A DNA stretch of 12,008 bases from an uncultured Eubacteriales bacterium (GTDB taxonomy: Bacteria; Bacillota; Clostridia; Lachnospirales; CAG-274). The notes under the pieces are model-generated. The model worked only from the letters and a program-made list of their open reading frames with translations, was not told the origin of the DNA and did no database searches. Below, one piece after another: positions 6,662-12,008 of the stretch. The stretch covers positions 1 to 12,008 of the forward strand of contig CABVAP010000067.1 of NCBI GenBank assembly GCA_902496345.1. The letters are read 5' to 3'. The position numbers and the translations under genes are program-made. Within the stretch, counting starts at the first letter, position 1. The number at the start of each line of letters is the position of its first letter.

Positions 6662-7477
6662 ATGATAGGGTTGGAAAATAAGTTAAAACTTTATGGCTTT
6701 AACAATCTCACAAAGACTTTGAGCTTTAATATATATGATGTTTGCTATGCAAAAAGTGAACGTGAACAAAAAGACTATATCGCATATATAGATGAACAAT
6801 ATAACTCTGAAAGACTTACTAAAATACTTTGTGATGTTACCAAGATGATTGGGGCTCACGTCCTTAATATATCTAAACAGGATTATGAACCTCAAGGGGC
6901 AAGCGTTACTGTTCTTATTACCGAAAGAGAGCTTACCCTTAAACAAGAAGAGGCTAAAAAAAATAAGGCTGAGGAAAAAATTGTTGCGACAAGACAAAGT
7001 GTCGTTTCTCATCTTGATAAAAGCCACGTTACCGTACATTCTTATCCTGAATATCACCCTGATAATTCTATCGCAACTTTTCGTGTTGACATAGACGTTT
7101 CTACTTGTGGTCAAATTTCTCCACTTAATACGCTTGATTATCTTATTGATAGTTTCGATTCTGATATTATTACTACCGATTATCGTGTTAGAGGATTTAC
7201 CAGAGATGTTGATGGTAAAAAACTTTTTATTGACCACAATATTACTAGTATTCAAGACTATATTAACGATAAAACTCTTGAAAAATATGACGCTATTGAC
7301 ATTAACGTTTATCAAGCTAATATTTTTCACACTAAAATGCTTATTAAAGAAATTGATTTGCAAAATTATCTCTTTAACACAGACGTTTATGAACTACCAC
7401 CTAAAAAACGCCTTGAAATTACTAACAGCTTACGCAGAGAAATGATTGAAATTTTTAGCGGAAGCAATATTTATTAA
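6662..7477 (+). CDS. speD: S-adenosylmethionine decarboxylase proenzyme (SpeD, E. coli type)
   Basis: Pyruvoyl enzyme that decarboxylates S-adenosylmethionine to make the aminopropyl donor for spermidine. The sequence follows E. coli SpeD closely: LKLYGFNNLTK near the N-terminus, ARQDYEPQGAS-like SKQDYEPQGAS, then HLDKSHVTVHSYPE, DVSTCGQISPL, DYRVRGFTRDVDG and VYQANIFHTKM. Autocleavage is expected between Lys120 and Ser121 of the DKSH motif, Ser becoming the pyruvoyl group; Cys149 is the catalytic cysteine of this family. ATG 6662 (271 residues) is preferred because AAAGG ends 5 bases upstream. GTG 6659 is too close to that site, while TTG 6671 would best match the E. coli N-terminus, so the start is uncertain by a few codons. 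The next gene begins 16 bases downstream. Confidence 0.95.
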   Translation: MIGLENKLKLYGFNNLTKTLSFNIYDVCYAKSEREQKDYIAYIDEQYNSERLTKILCDVTKMIGAHVLNISKQDYEPQGASVTVLITERELTLKQEEAKKNKAEEKIVATRQSVVSHLDKSHVTVHSYPEYHPDNSIATFRVDIDVSTCGQISPLNTLDYLIDSFDSDIITTDYRVRGFTRDVDGKKLFIDHNITSIQDYINDKTLEKYDAIDINVYQANIFHTKMLIKEIDLQNYLFNTDVYELPPKKRLEITNSLRREMIEIFSGSNIY

Positions 7478-7493
7478 TGCGAGGTATTTTCTT

Positions 7494-8957
7494 ATGTACA
7501 AATTAGACCAAAGCAAGATGCCTATTCTTCAGGCACTTGAAAAATATAAATCTATGAGAGTTGTCCCTTTTGATGTTCCCGGACACAAAAGGGGTAGGGG
7601 AAACAAAGAGCTTACGGATTTCCTTGGTGAACAATGTATGACCGTTGATGTAAACTCTATGAAACCTCTTGACAACCTCTGTCACCCTGTTTCTGTTATT
7701 AAAGAAGCTGAAGAGCTTGCTGCTGACGCTTTTGGTGCAAAACACGCTTTTTTTATGATTAACGGAACTACTTCTGCTGTTCAATCTATGGTGCTTACTG
7801 CCTGTAAAAAAGGTGAAAAAATTATAATGCCTAGAAATGTTCACAGAAGTGCTATCAATGCTCTTGTTATTAGCGGTGCTATCCCTGTTTATGTAAACCC
7901 TGGTGTAAACAAAGAGCTTGGTATCCCTCTTGGTATGTCACTTGAAGATGTTAAAAAGGCTATTAGGTCAAACCCTGACGCTAAAGCTATTCTTGTAAAT
8001 AATCCAACTTATTATGGAATATGCTCTCCTCTTAAAGATATAGTTGAACTTGCTCACGCACACGGTATGCTCGCTCTTGTCGATGAGGCACACGGTACAC
8101 ATTTTTATTTTAATGATAAGCTACCTGCTTCTGCTATGAGCGTCGGGGCTGATATGGCTGCCGTTAGTATGCACAAAACTGGCGGTTCACTTACTCAAAG
8201 CTCGTTTTTGCTTATAAATAATAATGTTAGTGAGGGTTATGTGCGACAAATTATTAACCTTACTCAAACAACAAGCGGTTCTTATCTATTGATGTCATCT
8301 CTTGATATTTCTCGAAAAAATCTCGCTATACACGGTAAAGAAATTTTTGACAGGGTTGTCGATATGGCTACTTACGCTAGAGATGAAATTAATAAAATAG
8401 GCGGATTTTATGCTTACGGCAAAGAGCTTATTGACAACGATACTGTTTATGATTTTGATGTCACAAAACTTTCTGTACATACTAGAAGTGTTGGTCTTGC
8501 AGGTATTGAAGTCTACGACATTTTGCGTGATGACTACGATATTCAAATTGAATTTGGTGACATCGGAAATATACTCGCTATCATCTCGGTTGGTGACAAA
8601 CCTCTTGCTATTGAAAGGCTTATATCGTCTATGTCTGAAATAAAAAGACTTTATTCTAAAGACAAGACAGGTATGTTCGACCACGAATATATAAACCCTC
8701 TCGTTGCTATGAGTCCTCAAGAGGCTTTTTATGCACCTAAAATATCTGTTCCTATTGAAAAAAGCTATGGTAAAATCTGTAGTGAATTTGTTATGTGCTA
8801 TCCTCCGGGTATACCTATCCTTGCTCCGGGTGAATACATAACAAAAGATATTCTTGCTTATATCGCATACGCAAAGGAAAAAGGTTGCGTACTTACCGGA
8901 ACAGAAGATATTTATATTAACAATATAAATATCGTTTCCGAATATGAAAGCAAATAA
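7494..8957 (+). CDS. speA: PLP-dependent Orn/Lys/Arg decarboxylase, probably arginine decarboxylase
   Basis: Fold-type I decarboxylase of the Bacillus SpeA/Cad group, 487 residues. The N-terminus has FDVPGHKRG, followed by the cofactor-binding MINGTTSAVQSM, LVDEAHGTHF (Asp197 and His200 contact PLP) and SMHKTGGSLTQSS with the Schiff-base Lys228. Near the C-terminus are FYAPKISVP and YPPGIPILAPGE, typical of this group. The open frame reaches back to 7446 inside speD, but ATG 7494 is chosen because GAGG (7481-7484) lies 9 bases upstream and the product then begins like its family. It is co-transcribed with speD, which points to polyamine synthesis: arginine to agmatine would be the expected reaction. 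Lysine or ornithine cannot be excluded from sequence alone. No agmatinase or spermidine synthase gene is in the window. Confidence 0.9.
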   Translation: MYKLDQSKMPILQALEKYKSMRVVPFDVPGHKRGRGNKELTDFLGEQCMTVDVNSMKPLDNLCHPVSVIKEAEELAADAFGAKHAFFMINGTTSAVQSMVLTACKKGEKIIMPRNVHRSAINALVISGAIPVYVNPGVNKELGIPLGMSLEDVKKAIRSNPDAKAILVNNPTYYGICSPLKDIVELAHAHGMLALVDEAHGTHFYFNDKLPASAMSVGADMAAVSMHKTGGSLTQSSFLLINNNVSEGYVRQIINLTQTTSGSYLLMSSLDISRKNLAIHGKEIFDRVVDMATYARDEINKIGGFYAYGKELIDNDTVYDFDVTKLSVHTRSVGLAGIEVYDILRDDYDIQIEFGDIGNILAIISVGDKPLAIERLISSMSEIKRLYSKDKTGMFDHEYINPLVAMSPQEAFYAPKISVPIEKSYGKICSEFVMCYPPGIPILAPGEYITKDILAYIAYAKEKGCVLTGTEDIYINNINIVSEYESK

Positions 8958-8965
8958 CAAATTTC

Positions 8966-9017
8966 AGGCTGTCGATAAAGTCGACAGCCTTGCCAAAAAA
9001 TCAACGATTTTTTGCAA
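8966..9017 (+). terminator. Tandem hairpins after the speD-speA operon
   Basis: AGGCTGTCGA (8966-8975) and TCGACAGCCT (8981-8990) form a perfect 10-bp stem with a 5-nt loop, 8 bases after the stop codon. A second stem pairs TTGC and AAAAAATC (8990-9002, one bulged C) with GATTTTTT and GCAA (9006-9017). Neither has the textbook hairpin-then-T-run layout, but the T-rich second arm may serve. A terminator is the likely role. Confidence 0.65.
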
Positions 9018-9130
9018 ATTAAACTAGATGAGTAAACAGCTGTTTTCCTCAGCGAAAATGCGATTTCCGCTTGCGGATAAAAAGTCTGCGACGCTTTTTG
9101 AAATCGACAATAACAATAAAAATTAACTTT
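9018..9130. other. Hairpin-rich intergenic stretch, possibly a further repeat
   Basis: Non-coding DNA with several inverted repeats: the palindrome AAACAGCTGTTT (9034-9045); CGATTTC (9061-9067) with GAAATCG (9100-9106), enclosing TCCG-CTTG-CGGA (9066-9077, partly competing) and AAAAAG-CTTTTT (9079-9084 with 9094-9099). On the minus strand the last hairpin followed by T could terminate the tetR transcript. It does not carry the GTGGGGC core of the repeat family at 1-180, 6329-6557 and 11825-12008. The one minus-strand open frame crossing it lacks a credible start. Confidence 0.45.
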
Positions 9131-9146
9131 TTCGATAATATGAATA

Positions 9147-9177
9147 GAGACTATCATTTGATAGACTCTATTTTTTT
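9147..9177 (+). terminator. Hairpin plus T-run overlapping the tetR stop codon
   Basis: GAG-A-CTATC (9147-9155) pairs with GATAG-A-CTC (9160-9168) across an ATTT loop, with one A-A mismatch, and runs into seven T (9171-9177) on the plus strand. It would stop plus-strand read-through before tetR is entered antisense. On the minus strand no good T-run follows. Confidence 0.5.
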
Positions 9178-9725
9178 GATAGCCCCTGTACTCCTTTTTC
9201 TAATAACAACCCTGTTAGTTCTATTACTCTTTCCATAGGCAATTTTTTTCCACTAGCTATCCATTTTTTAAATGTGTCTAGCGATGAACCAGTTAAAAAT
9301 GTATTTATTATATCTTGCTCTTCTGGTGTGTATGCTGAAAAGGCATTGTTTACAGAACGGTTGTGTTTTAATGTTGCCGTAAAAACTTTATTTGCAAAGG
9401 TACTATAATTTGGATTACAAAAAATTTTTTCGTAAAATTCAGTTTTTGAACAAAATTCAAAGAATACTTTTGTCAAATCATAGTAGTTATATGGTATGGT
9501 TAAATTTTTTACCAGTGAAATATATTCTTCTACCAATTCTCTTATTGTTTCTTCATATAATTCCTCTATACAACTATAATGTAAATAAAACGTTTTTCTA
9601 TGTATTCCAGCTAATTCTGTGAGTTTTTTTACATTGATTTTTTTAGGCTCATAATTACATATTAATGTTTCAAATGCGTTTTTTATAGCTGATTTTGTTT
9701 TATTTGCTTGTCGATTTTTTCCCAT
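9168..9725 (-). CDS. TetR/AcrR-family transcriptional regulator
   Basis: 185 residues, the usual TetR length. The N-terminal DNA-binding domain is clear: TKSAIKNAFETLI as helix 1, then the helix-turn-helix INVKKLTELAGIHRKTFYLHY (about residues 31-51, given here by its conserved order), with the typical TFYLHY recognition end. The rest is an alpha-helical ligand/dimer domain whose ligand cannot be read. ATG 9725 is preferred, with AGGAG 10 bases upstream; a TTG two codons earlier is possible but only 4 bases from that site. It is divergent from the cupin gene, with overlapping promoters on a palindrome, so it probably represses itself and the cupin. The last residues of the gene lie inside a hairpin. 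Confidence 0.9.
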   Translation of the reverse strand: MGKNRQANKTKSAIKNAFETLICNYEPKKINVKKLTELAGIHRKTFYLHYSCIEELYEETIRELVEEYISLVKNLTIPYNYYDLTKVFFEFCSKTEFYEKIFCNPNYSTFANKVFTATLKHNRSVNNAFSAYTPEEQDIINTFLTGSSLDTFKKWIASGKKLPMERVIELTGLLLEKGVQGLSKK

Positions 9726-9779
9726 ATACAAAGTGCTCCTAATTATTAGTTAATGCCACACAAATTTTAAAAGTGGAAA

Positions 9780-9808
9780 TTGATTTTGACTTATTGTAAT
9801 ATTATAAT
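9780..9808 (+). promoter_or_regulatory. Promoter of the cupin gene
   Basis: TTGATT (9780-9785) is 17 bases before a perfect TATAAT (9803-9808). An alternative, TTGACT (9786-9791) with TTTAAT (9808-9813) at 16 bases, overlaps it. The -10 lies inside the palindrome 9802-9818. Confidence 0.65.
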
Positions 9809-9829
9809 TTAATTATAAGAAAAAAACAA
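9801..9829 (-). promoter_or_regulatory. Promoter of the tetR gene
   Basis: On the minus strand TTGTTT (9829-9824) is 17 bases before TATAAT (9806-9801). This -10 and that of the divergent cupin promoter share positions 9803-9806. Confidence 0.6.
9802..9818. promoter_or_regulatory. Candidate TetR operator (perfect 17-bp palindrome)
   Basis: TTATAATTTAATTATAA is a perfect inverted repeat (8+1+8) covering most of both divergent -10 boxes. TetR proteins bind palindromes of about this size as dimers, so binding here would block both promoters. Its pure A/T composition means it could be partly chance. Shorter palindromes nearby, ACAAT-C-ATTGT (9826-9836) and TTGTA-CAT-TACAA (9833-9845), are competing candidates and lie downstream of the cupin start site. 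Confidence 0.5.
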
Positions 9830-9864
9830 TCATTGTACATTACAAATACGAAAAGAGGTTTTTT

Positions 9865-10302
9865 ATGAAGACTACTGATAAAAATCAATTTGATAAAGAA
9901 AATGTTTTTGGTTTGGGTAATGCAAACACTGCATACGCACAATATTTTATAGGAAATTCTTTCTTAAATCCACTTACCAACCCTAAAGAATGTCCTGTTT
10001 TTCTTGCAAATGTTACTTTTGAACCATCTTGCAGAAATAATTGGCATATTCATCACGCAAAAAGTGGTGGTGGTCAACTTTTAATCTGTACTGCCGGAAG
10101 TGGCTGGTATCAGGAAGAGGGAAAAGAACCTGTAAGCCTTGAACCTGGTACAGTTATCACTATTCCACCAGAAGTTAAACATTGGCACGGCGCTAAAGCT
10201 GATAGTTGGTTTAGTCATATTGCTGTTGAAGTTCCGGGGGAAGAAACAAGTAATGAATGGTGTGAGCCTGTTTCTGATGAGGAATATGCTAAGCTTAAAT
10301 AA
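9865..10302 (+). CDS. Small cupin-domain protein (hydroxynitrile-lyase/YhhW-like metal cupin)
   Basis: Single-domain cupin of 145 residues. Motif 1 reads WHIHHAKSGGGQLLICTAGSG, with metal ligands His61, His63 and Gln71; motif 2 reads PGTVITIPPEVKHWHG with His106. Gln in place of the usual Glu is typical of the subgroup that includes bacterial manganese (R)-hydroxynitrile lyases, but here four extra residues separate HxH from Gln. Members often accompany carboxymuconolactone decarboxylase-like proteins, and none is adjacent here. The substrate is unknown; metal binding is likely. The ATG follows AAAGAGG about 8 bases upstream. It is divergent from, and probably repressed by, the TetR regulator, and has its own terminator. 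Confidence 0.88.
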   Translation: MKTTDKNQFDKENVFGLGNANTAYAQYFIGNSFLNPLTNPKECPVFLANVTFEPSCRNNWHIHHAKSGGGQLLICTAGSGWYQEEGKEPVSLEPGTVITIPPEVKHWHGAKADSWFSHIAVEVPGEETSNEWCEPVSDEEYAKLK

Positions 10303-10353
10303 TTAAATTGAATTTTGGTTATGCTAAACTAAAAATGAAAAAGATAATTTTAC

Positions 10354-10386
10354 AAAAAGGATTGTTTATGTGGCAATCCTTTTTTG
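10354..10386 (+). terminator. Intrinsic terminator of the cupin gene
   Basis: AAAAAGGATTG (10354-10364) and CAATCCTTTTT (10374-10384) pair over 11 bp with a 9-nt loop, the last arm being part of a six-T run. It lies about 50 bases after the stop codon. A weaker stem, GTATTGT with ACAATAC (10386-10392 and 10404-10410), follows immediately. Confidence 0.85.
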
Positions 10387-10410
10387 TATTGTGTAGTATT
10401 TATACAATAC

Positions 10411-10540
10411 CTTTAAAATACAAATAAATGCGGTAATTTGGTGTTTTACTTCCAATAGGTATATTTATATATAAATTCAATATAATGCTAAATAAGGTAA
10501 AAATATGAGGCATAATTATTATTAACATTTACACATAATT
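10411..10540. other. AT-rich convergent spacer, no supported gene
   Basis: Between the cupin and lipoprotein terminators. A TATAAT at 10481-10486 and the terminator after it could in principle bound a short plus-strand RNA of about 90 nt, containing a six-codon frame from 10505, but there is no recognisable -35 box. Nothing else is seen. Confidence 0.4.
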
Positions 10541-10542
10541 AA

Positions 10543-10577
10543 TAAAAAAAAGAACAGATATAAAATCTGTTCTTTTT
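10543..10577 (-). terminator. Terminator of the lipoprotein gene (possibly bidirectional)
   Basis: AGAACAGAT (10551-10559) pairs with ATCTGTTCT (10565-10573), extended by A-T pairs to 10547-10577, with a 5-nt loop. On the minus strand it runs into a long T-run (complement of 10544-10550). T-rich sequence also follows on the plus strand. Confidence 0.9.
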
Positions 10578-10606
10578 CTTTTGGAATTCAATTAAAAATC
10601 AAATAA

Positions 10607-10855
10607 TTAAGCAACTGTTACAACTTCAACTGATTCAACTTCAGAAACAGCTTCAGCGTCTTCAGAAACAACTTCAACGTCTTCAGAAACAGCTTCAACG
10701 TCTTCAGCAACTGTTACATCTTCAGCAGCAGCAGCTTCTGTAGTAGCTTCAACAGCAGCTTCTGTAGTAGTAGTAGTGTTAGCTGAGCTACCACAACCGA
10801 TTAACATAGAACCTACCATTAATGTAGAAATTGCAAGACCTAAAAATTTTTTCAT
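10607..10855 (-). CDS. Small acidic low-complexity lipoprotein
   Basis: 82 residues. MKKFLGLAISTLMVGSMLIGC is a lipoprotein signal with lipobox LIGC, so Cys21 should be lipidated and the protein held on the outer face of the membrane. The mature 62 residues use only C, G, S, A, N, T, E, V and D: 17 acidic residues and no basic, aromatic, proline, leucine or isoleucine residue. A Thr/Ala/Glu-rich stretch (27-45) is followed by heptads of the form VSEDVEx, encoded by three tandem 21-bp units. No domain is recognised. It could be an extended acidic surface chain; any function is unknown. AAGGAGG upstream of the ATG, a good promoter and a terminator indicate a real, probably well expressed, single gene. 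Confidence 0.88.
   Translation of the reverse strand: MKKFLGLAISTLMVGSMLIGCGSSANTTTTTEAAVEATTEAAAAEDVTVAEDVEAVSEDVEVVSEDAEAVSEVESVEVVTVA
10650..10712 (-). repeat. Three tandem 21-bp units within the lipoprotein gene
   Basis: Units at 10650-10670, 10671-10691 and 10692-10712 differ at only a few bases and encode VAEDVEA, VSEDVEV and VSEDAEA. In-frame slippage here would change the length by heptads without breaking the gene. Confidence 0.85.
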
Positions 10856-10898
10856 TTTAAATTTCCTCCTTAAAATAGATAAGTAAAATACCTAAAAT

Positions 10899-10938
10899 CA
10901 AATTGATAAATCAATTTGTGATTGGGTTATCAGACCCA
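10899..10938 (-). promoter_or_regulatory. Two hairpins in the lipoprotein mRNA leader
   Basis: CAAATTGA-TAAA-TCAATTTG (10899-10918) is a perfect 8-bp stem, and TGGGT-TATCAG-ACCCA (10923-10938) a 5-bp stem near the transcript start. There is no T-run, so termination is unlikely; mRNA stabilisation is the simplest guess. Confidence 0.5.
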
Positions 10939-10946
10939 TTGCACAT

Positions 10947-10975
10947 ATTCTATAGTTTTTTTATATACATTTCAA
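10947..10975 (-). promoter_or_regulatory. Promoter of the lipoprotein gene
   Basis: On the minus strand TTGAAA (10975-10970) is 17 bases before TAGAAT (10952-10947), both near consensus. The predicted leader is about 85 nt. Confidence 0.7.
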
Positions 10976-11044
10976 GTAAACAGATGTAAAAAGGTTTATT
11001 TAATGATAAAAGTTGAAAAAATAGTAGAATTATAAAAAATTTTA

Positions 11045-11053
11045 TGTTAAAAT
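11045..11053 (+). promoter_or_regulatory. Possible extended -10 promoter of the LytTR regulator gene
   Basis: TGTTAAAAT matches the extended -10 form TGnTATAAT with one difference. No -35 box is seen at the proper distance; TTGAAA at 11013-11018 is too far upstream. GGAGG (11084-11088) then serves the ATG. Confidence 0.45.
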
Positions 11054-11096
11054 ATTTATAACTTCATTTTTATTTTGTACAACGGAGGTTTAAAAT

Positions 11097-11816
11097 ATGC
11101 ACATTGCTTATTTTTATTTTACAAAAGAGGATTGCATAGATATTTCGGAATTTATCGAGGAATATTGTTTATTTAAGGAGTTTAAACTTATTCTTGAAAA
11201 ATTTGATTCGGAAAATGTTTTTTTTAAAAATTTTGAACCTAAAAAATACAGACTCGCTATTTTTGACATTTCAAACAACGGAAAACGTTGCATTGAAGCA
11301 GCTAGAAAAGTAAAGGAAATTGACCCAACAATTCCTATTATATTTTTTGCAAGCAACAAATACTTTGCTTATGATGCGTTTCTTTTATATGCTGTTGATT
11401 ATATTTTGAAACCTATAAAGATGGAAAGGCTAGAAAAAACATTTGACAAGGTTTTCAAAGGAATAAACATTGTGAAGAAGTACATTACTGTAAACAGCAA
11501 CAAAATTATGACAAAAATCAATGTTTCAAATATCATGTACATTGAAGTAATAGGAAATATTTCTTCTATACATTTATCATCTAACAGTATTGTTAAAACA
11601 TACGTGACAATTTCGGAGTTTGAAAAGATGTTAAAAAACAATCCTTTATTTTTACGTACGCACAAAAGTTTTATTGTAAATATGGACTACATAAGCGATA
11701 TGAAAGGAAACATTTTTATTATGAAAAACGGTGATGCTATCTCCATAAGGAAAAACAACTGCAAGGAAATAAAAAGAACGTATCAGAGATTTATTGCCAA
11801 CAGAGGTCACAGGTGA
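11097..11816 (+). CDS. LytTR-family response regulator with degenerate receiver domain
   Basis: 239 residues: a receiver-like domain (about 1-120) and a C-terminal LytTR DNA-binding domain (about 130-233). The latter shows MYIEVIGNISSIHL, the hallmark FLRTHKSFIVNMDYI (185-199) and the closing IRKNNCKEIKRTYQRFI. In the receiver, Asp57 of AIFDIS aligns with the phospho-acceptor and Lys105 of DYILKPI with the conserved lysine. However, the acidic pair after strand 1 aligns with Tyr7-Phe8, and the conserved Thr/Ser with Ala85. Canonical phosphorylation is therefore doubtful. No histidine kinase lies beside it; the next 190 bases are non-coding repeat. LytTR proteins often control exported or quorum-type functions. 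The nearest candidate target is the lipoprotein gene, divergent from it, but this is only a guess. Confidence 0.9.
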   Translation: MHIAYFYFTKEDCIDISEFIEEYCLFKEFKLILEKFDSENVFFKNFEPKKYRLAIFDISNNGKRCIEAARKVKEIDPTIPIIFFASNKYFAYDAFLLYAVDYILKPIKMERLEKTFDKVFKGINIVKKYITVNSNKIMTKINVSNIMYIEVIGNISSIHLSSNSIVKTYVTISEFEKMLKNNPLFLRTHKSFIVNMDYISDMKGNIFIMKNGDAISIRKNNCKEIKRTYQRFIANRGHR

Positions 11817-11824
11817 GTTACTGC

Positions 11825-12008
11825 AAATTAGAAGTTGTCGAAATCTTTTAAAAACCTTTTTAAGACCGTGGGGCTTTGCCCCACCACCCCACCAACTTTC
11901 TTTCGTGAAAGTTGGACAAAGAACTCTGTCGGAAACTACGTTTCCTGTCTTGTTGTCGACTAAAGGTGGCTAATCTAAAGTTTTTACCAAAGCTTTATTT
12001 TTGCCAAA
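11825..12008 (-). repeat. Dispersed structured intergenic repeat, copy C (inverted, reaches right edge)
   Basis: The reverse complement of this segment repeats the block order of copy B. Present are the end block (11825-11838, identical to 6543-6556), the hairpin core 11868-11884 within a 28-base stretch (11862-11889) identical to copy A, a stem CCAACTTTC (11892-11900) with GAAAGTTGG (11907-11915), the hairpin GGAAAC-TAC-GTTTCC (11931-11945), and the GGCAAAAATAAA block at the edge (about 11994-12005). It starts 8 bases after the regulator stop codon, so it may also shape the 3' end of that mRNA. No ORF is supported. Confidence 0.75.

Noticed and set aside
6683..7363. Minus-strand 226-codon frame opposite speD
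   Set aside because: Every conserved SpeD motif is on the plus strand; the antisense product is Asn/Ile/Phe-rich low-complexity sequence.
8912..9157. Minus-strand 81-codon frame overlapping the speA 3' end
   Set aside because: It spans the post-speA hairpins and the end of speA; the product shows no family features and there is no promoter or ribosome site.
10481..10584. Possible short plus-strand RNA or leader peptide (TATAAT at 10481, six-codon frame, terminator)
   Set aside because: No -35 box or extended -10 is present in such AT-rich sequence, so a chance TATAAT is more likely. Worth revisiting only if RNA-seq shows a transcript.
6329..12008. CRISPR array or integron attC interpretation of the GTGGGGC repeats
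   Set aside because: The copies are thousands of bases apart, in opposite orientations, with no regular spacers, no cas genes and no integrase.

Overview
The window looks like chromosome from a low-GC Gram-positive anaerobe, most likely a member of the Clostridia and possibly Lachnospiraceae-like. The grounds are strongly AT-rich intergenic DNA, AGGAGG-type ribosome binding sites, sigma-A promoters, a 138-residue Firmicutes-type S12, and Bacillus/Clostridium-type polyamine enzymes. This placement is inference; no rRNA gene is present to fix it.

Layout. Positions 1-241 hold a structured intergenic repeat (copy A) and the terminator of ilvE, a branched-chain aminotransferase gene on the minus strand (242-1309). 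An AT-rich divergent spacer of about 475 bases carries the ilvE promoter and a perfect TTGACA-17-TATAAT promoter for the str operon: rpsL, rpsG, fusA, tuf (1786-6237). A strong terminator follows tuf. The operon stands alone here, with neither rpoBC directly upstream nor rpsJ and the S10 operon directly downstream. The rpsL-rpsG gap can fold into several helices and is a candidate regulatory RNA. A second promoter sits in front of tuf.

After a second copy of the repeat (copy B, about 6329-6557) comes a two-gene polyamine unit: speD (pyruvoyl S-adenosylmethionine decarboxylase) and a PLP-dependent arginine/lysine/ornithine decarboxylase, probably speA. It is followed by a hairpin-rich 165-base stretch. 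Next is a divergent pair: a TetR-family repressor (minus) and a small cupin (plus). Their promoters overlap on a perfect 17-bp palindrome, so the repressor probably controls itself and the cupin.

The right part holds a very acidic, low-complexity 82-residue lipoprotein (minus) with its own strong signals. Beyond it lies a LytTR-type response regulator (plus) whose receiver domain keeps the phospho-acceptor Asp but appears to lack the acidic pair and the conserved Thr/Ser. A third copy of the repeat (copy C, inverted) runs off the right edge.

The housekeeping genes are ordinary. The points most worth a second look are the dispersed structured repeat family (three copies in 12 kb, with stem compensation between copies), the rpsL-rpsG intercistronic RNA fold, the degenerate LytTR receiver, and the nine-amino-acid-alphabet lipoprotein.
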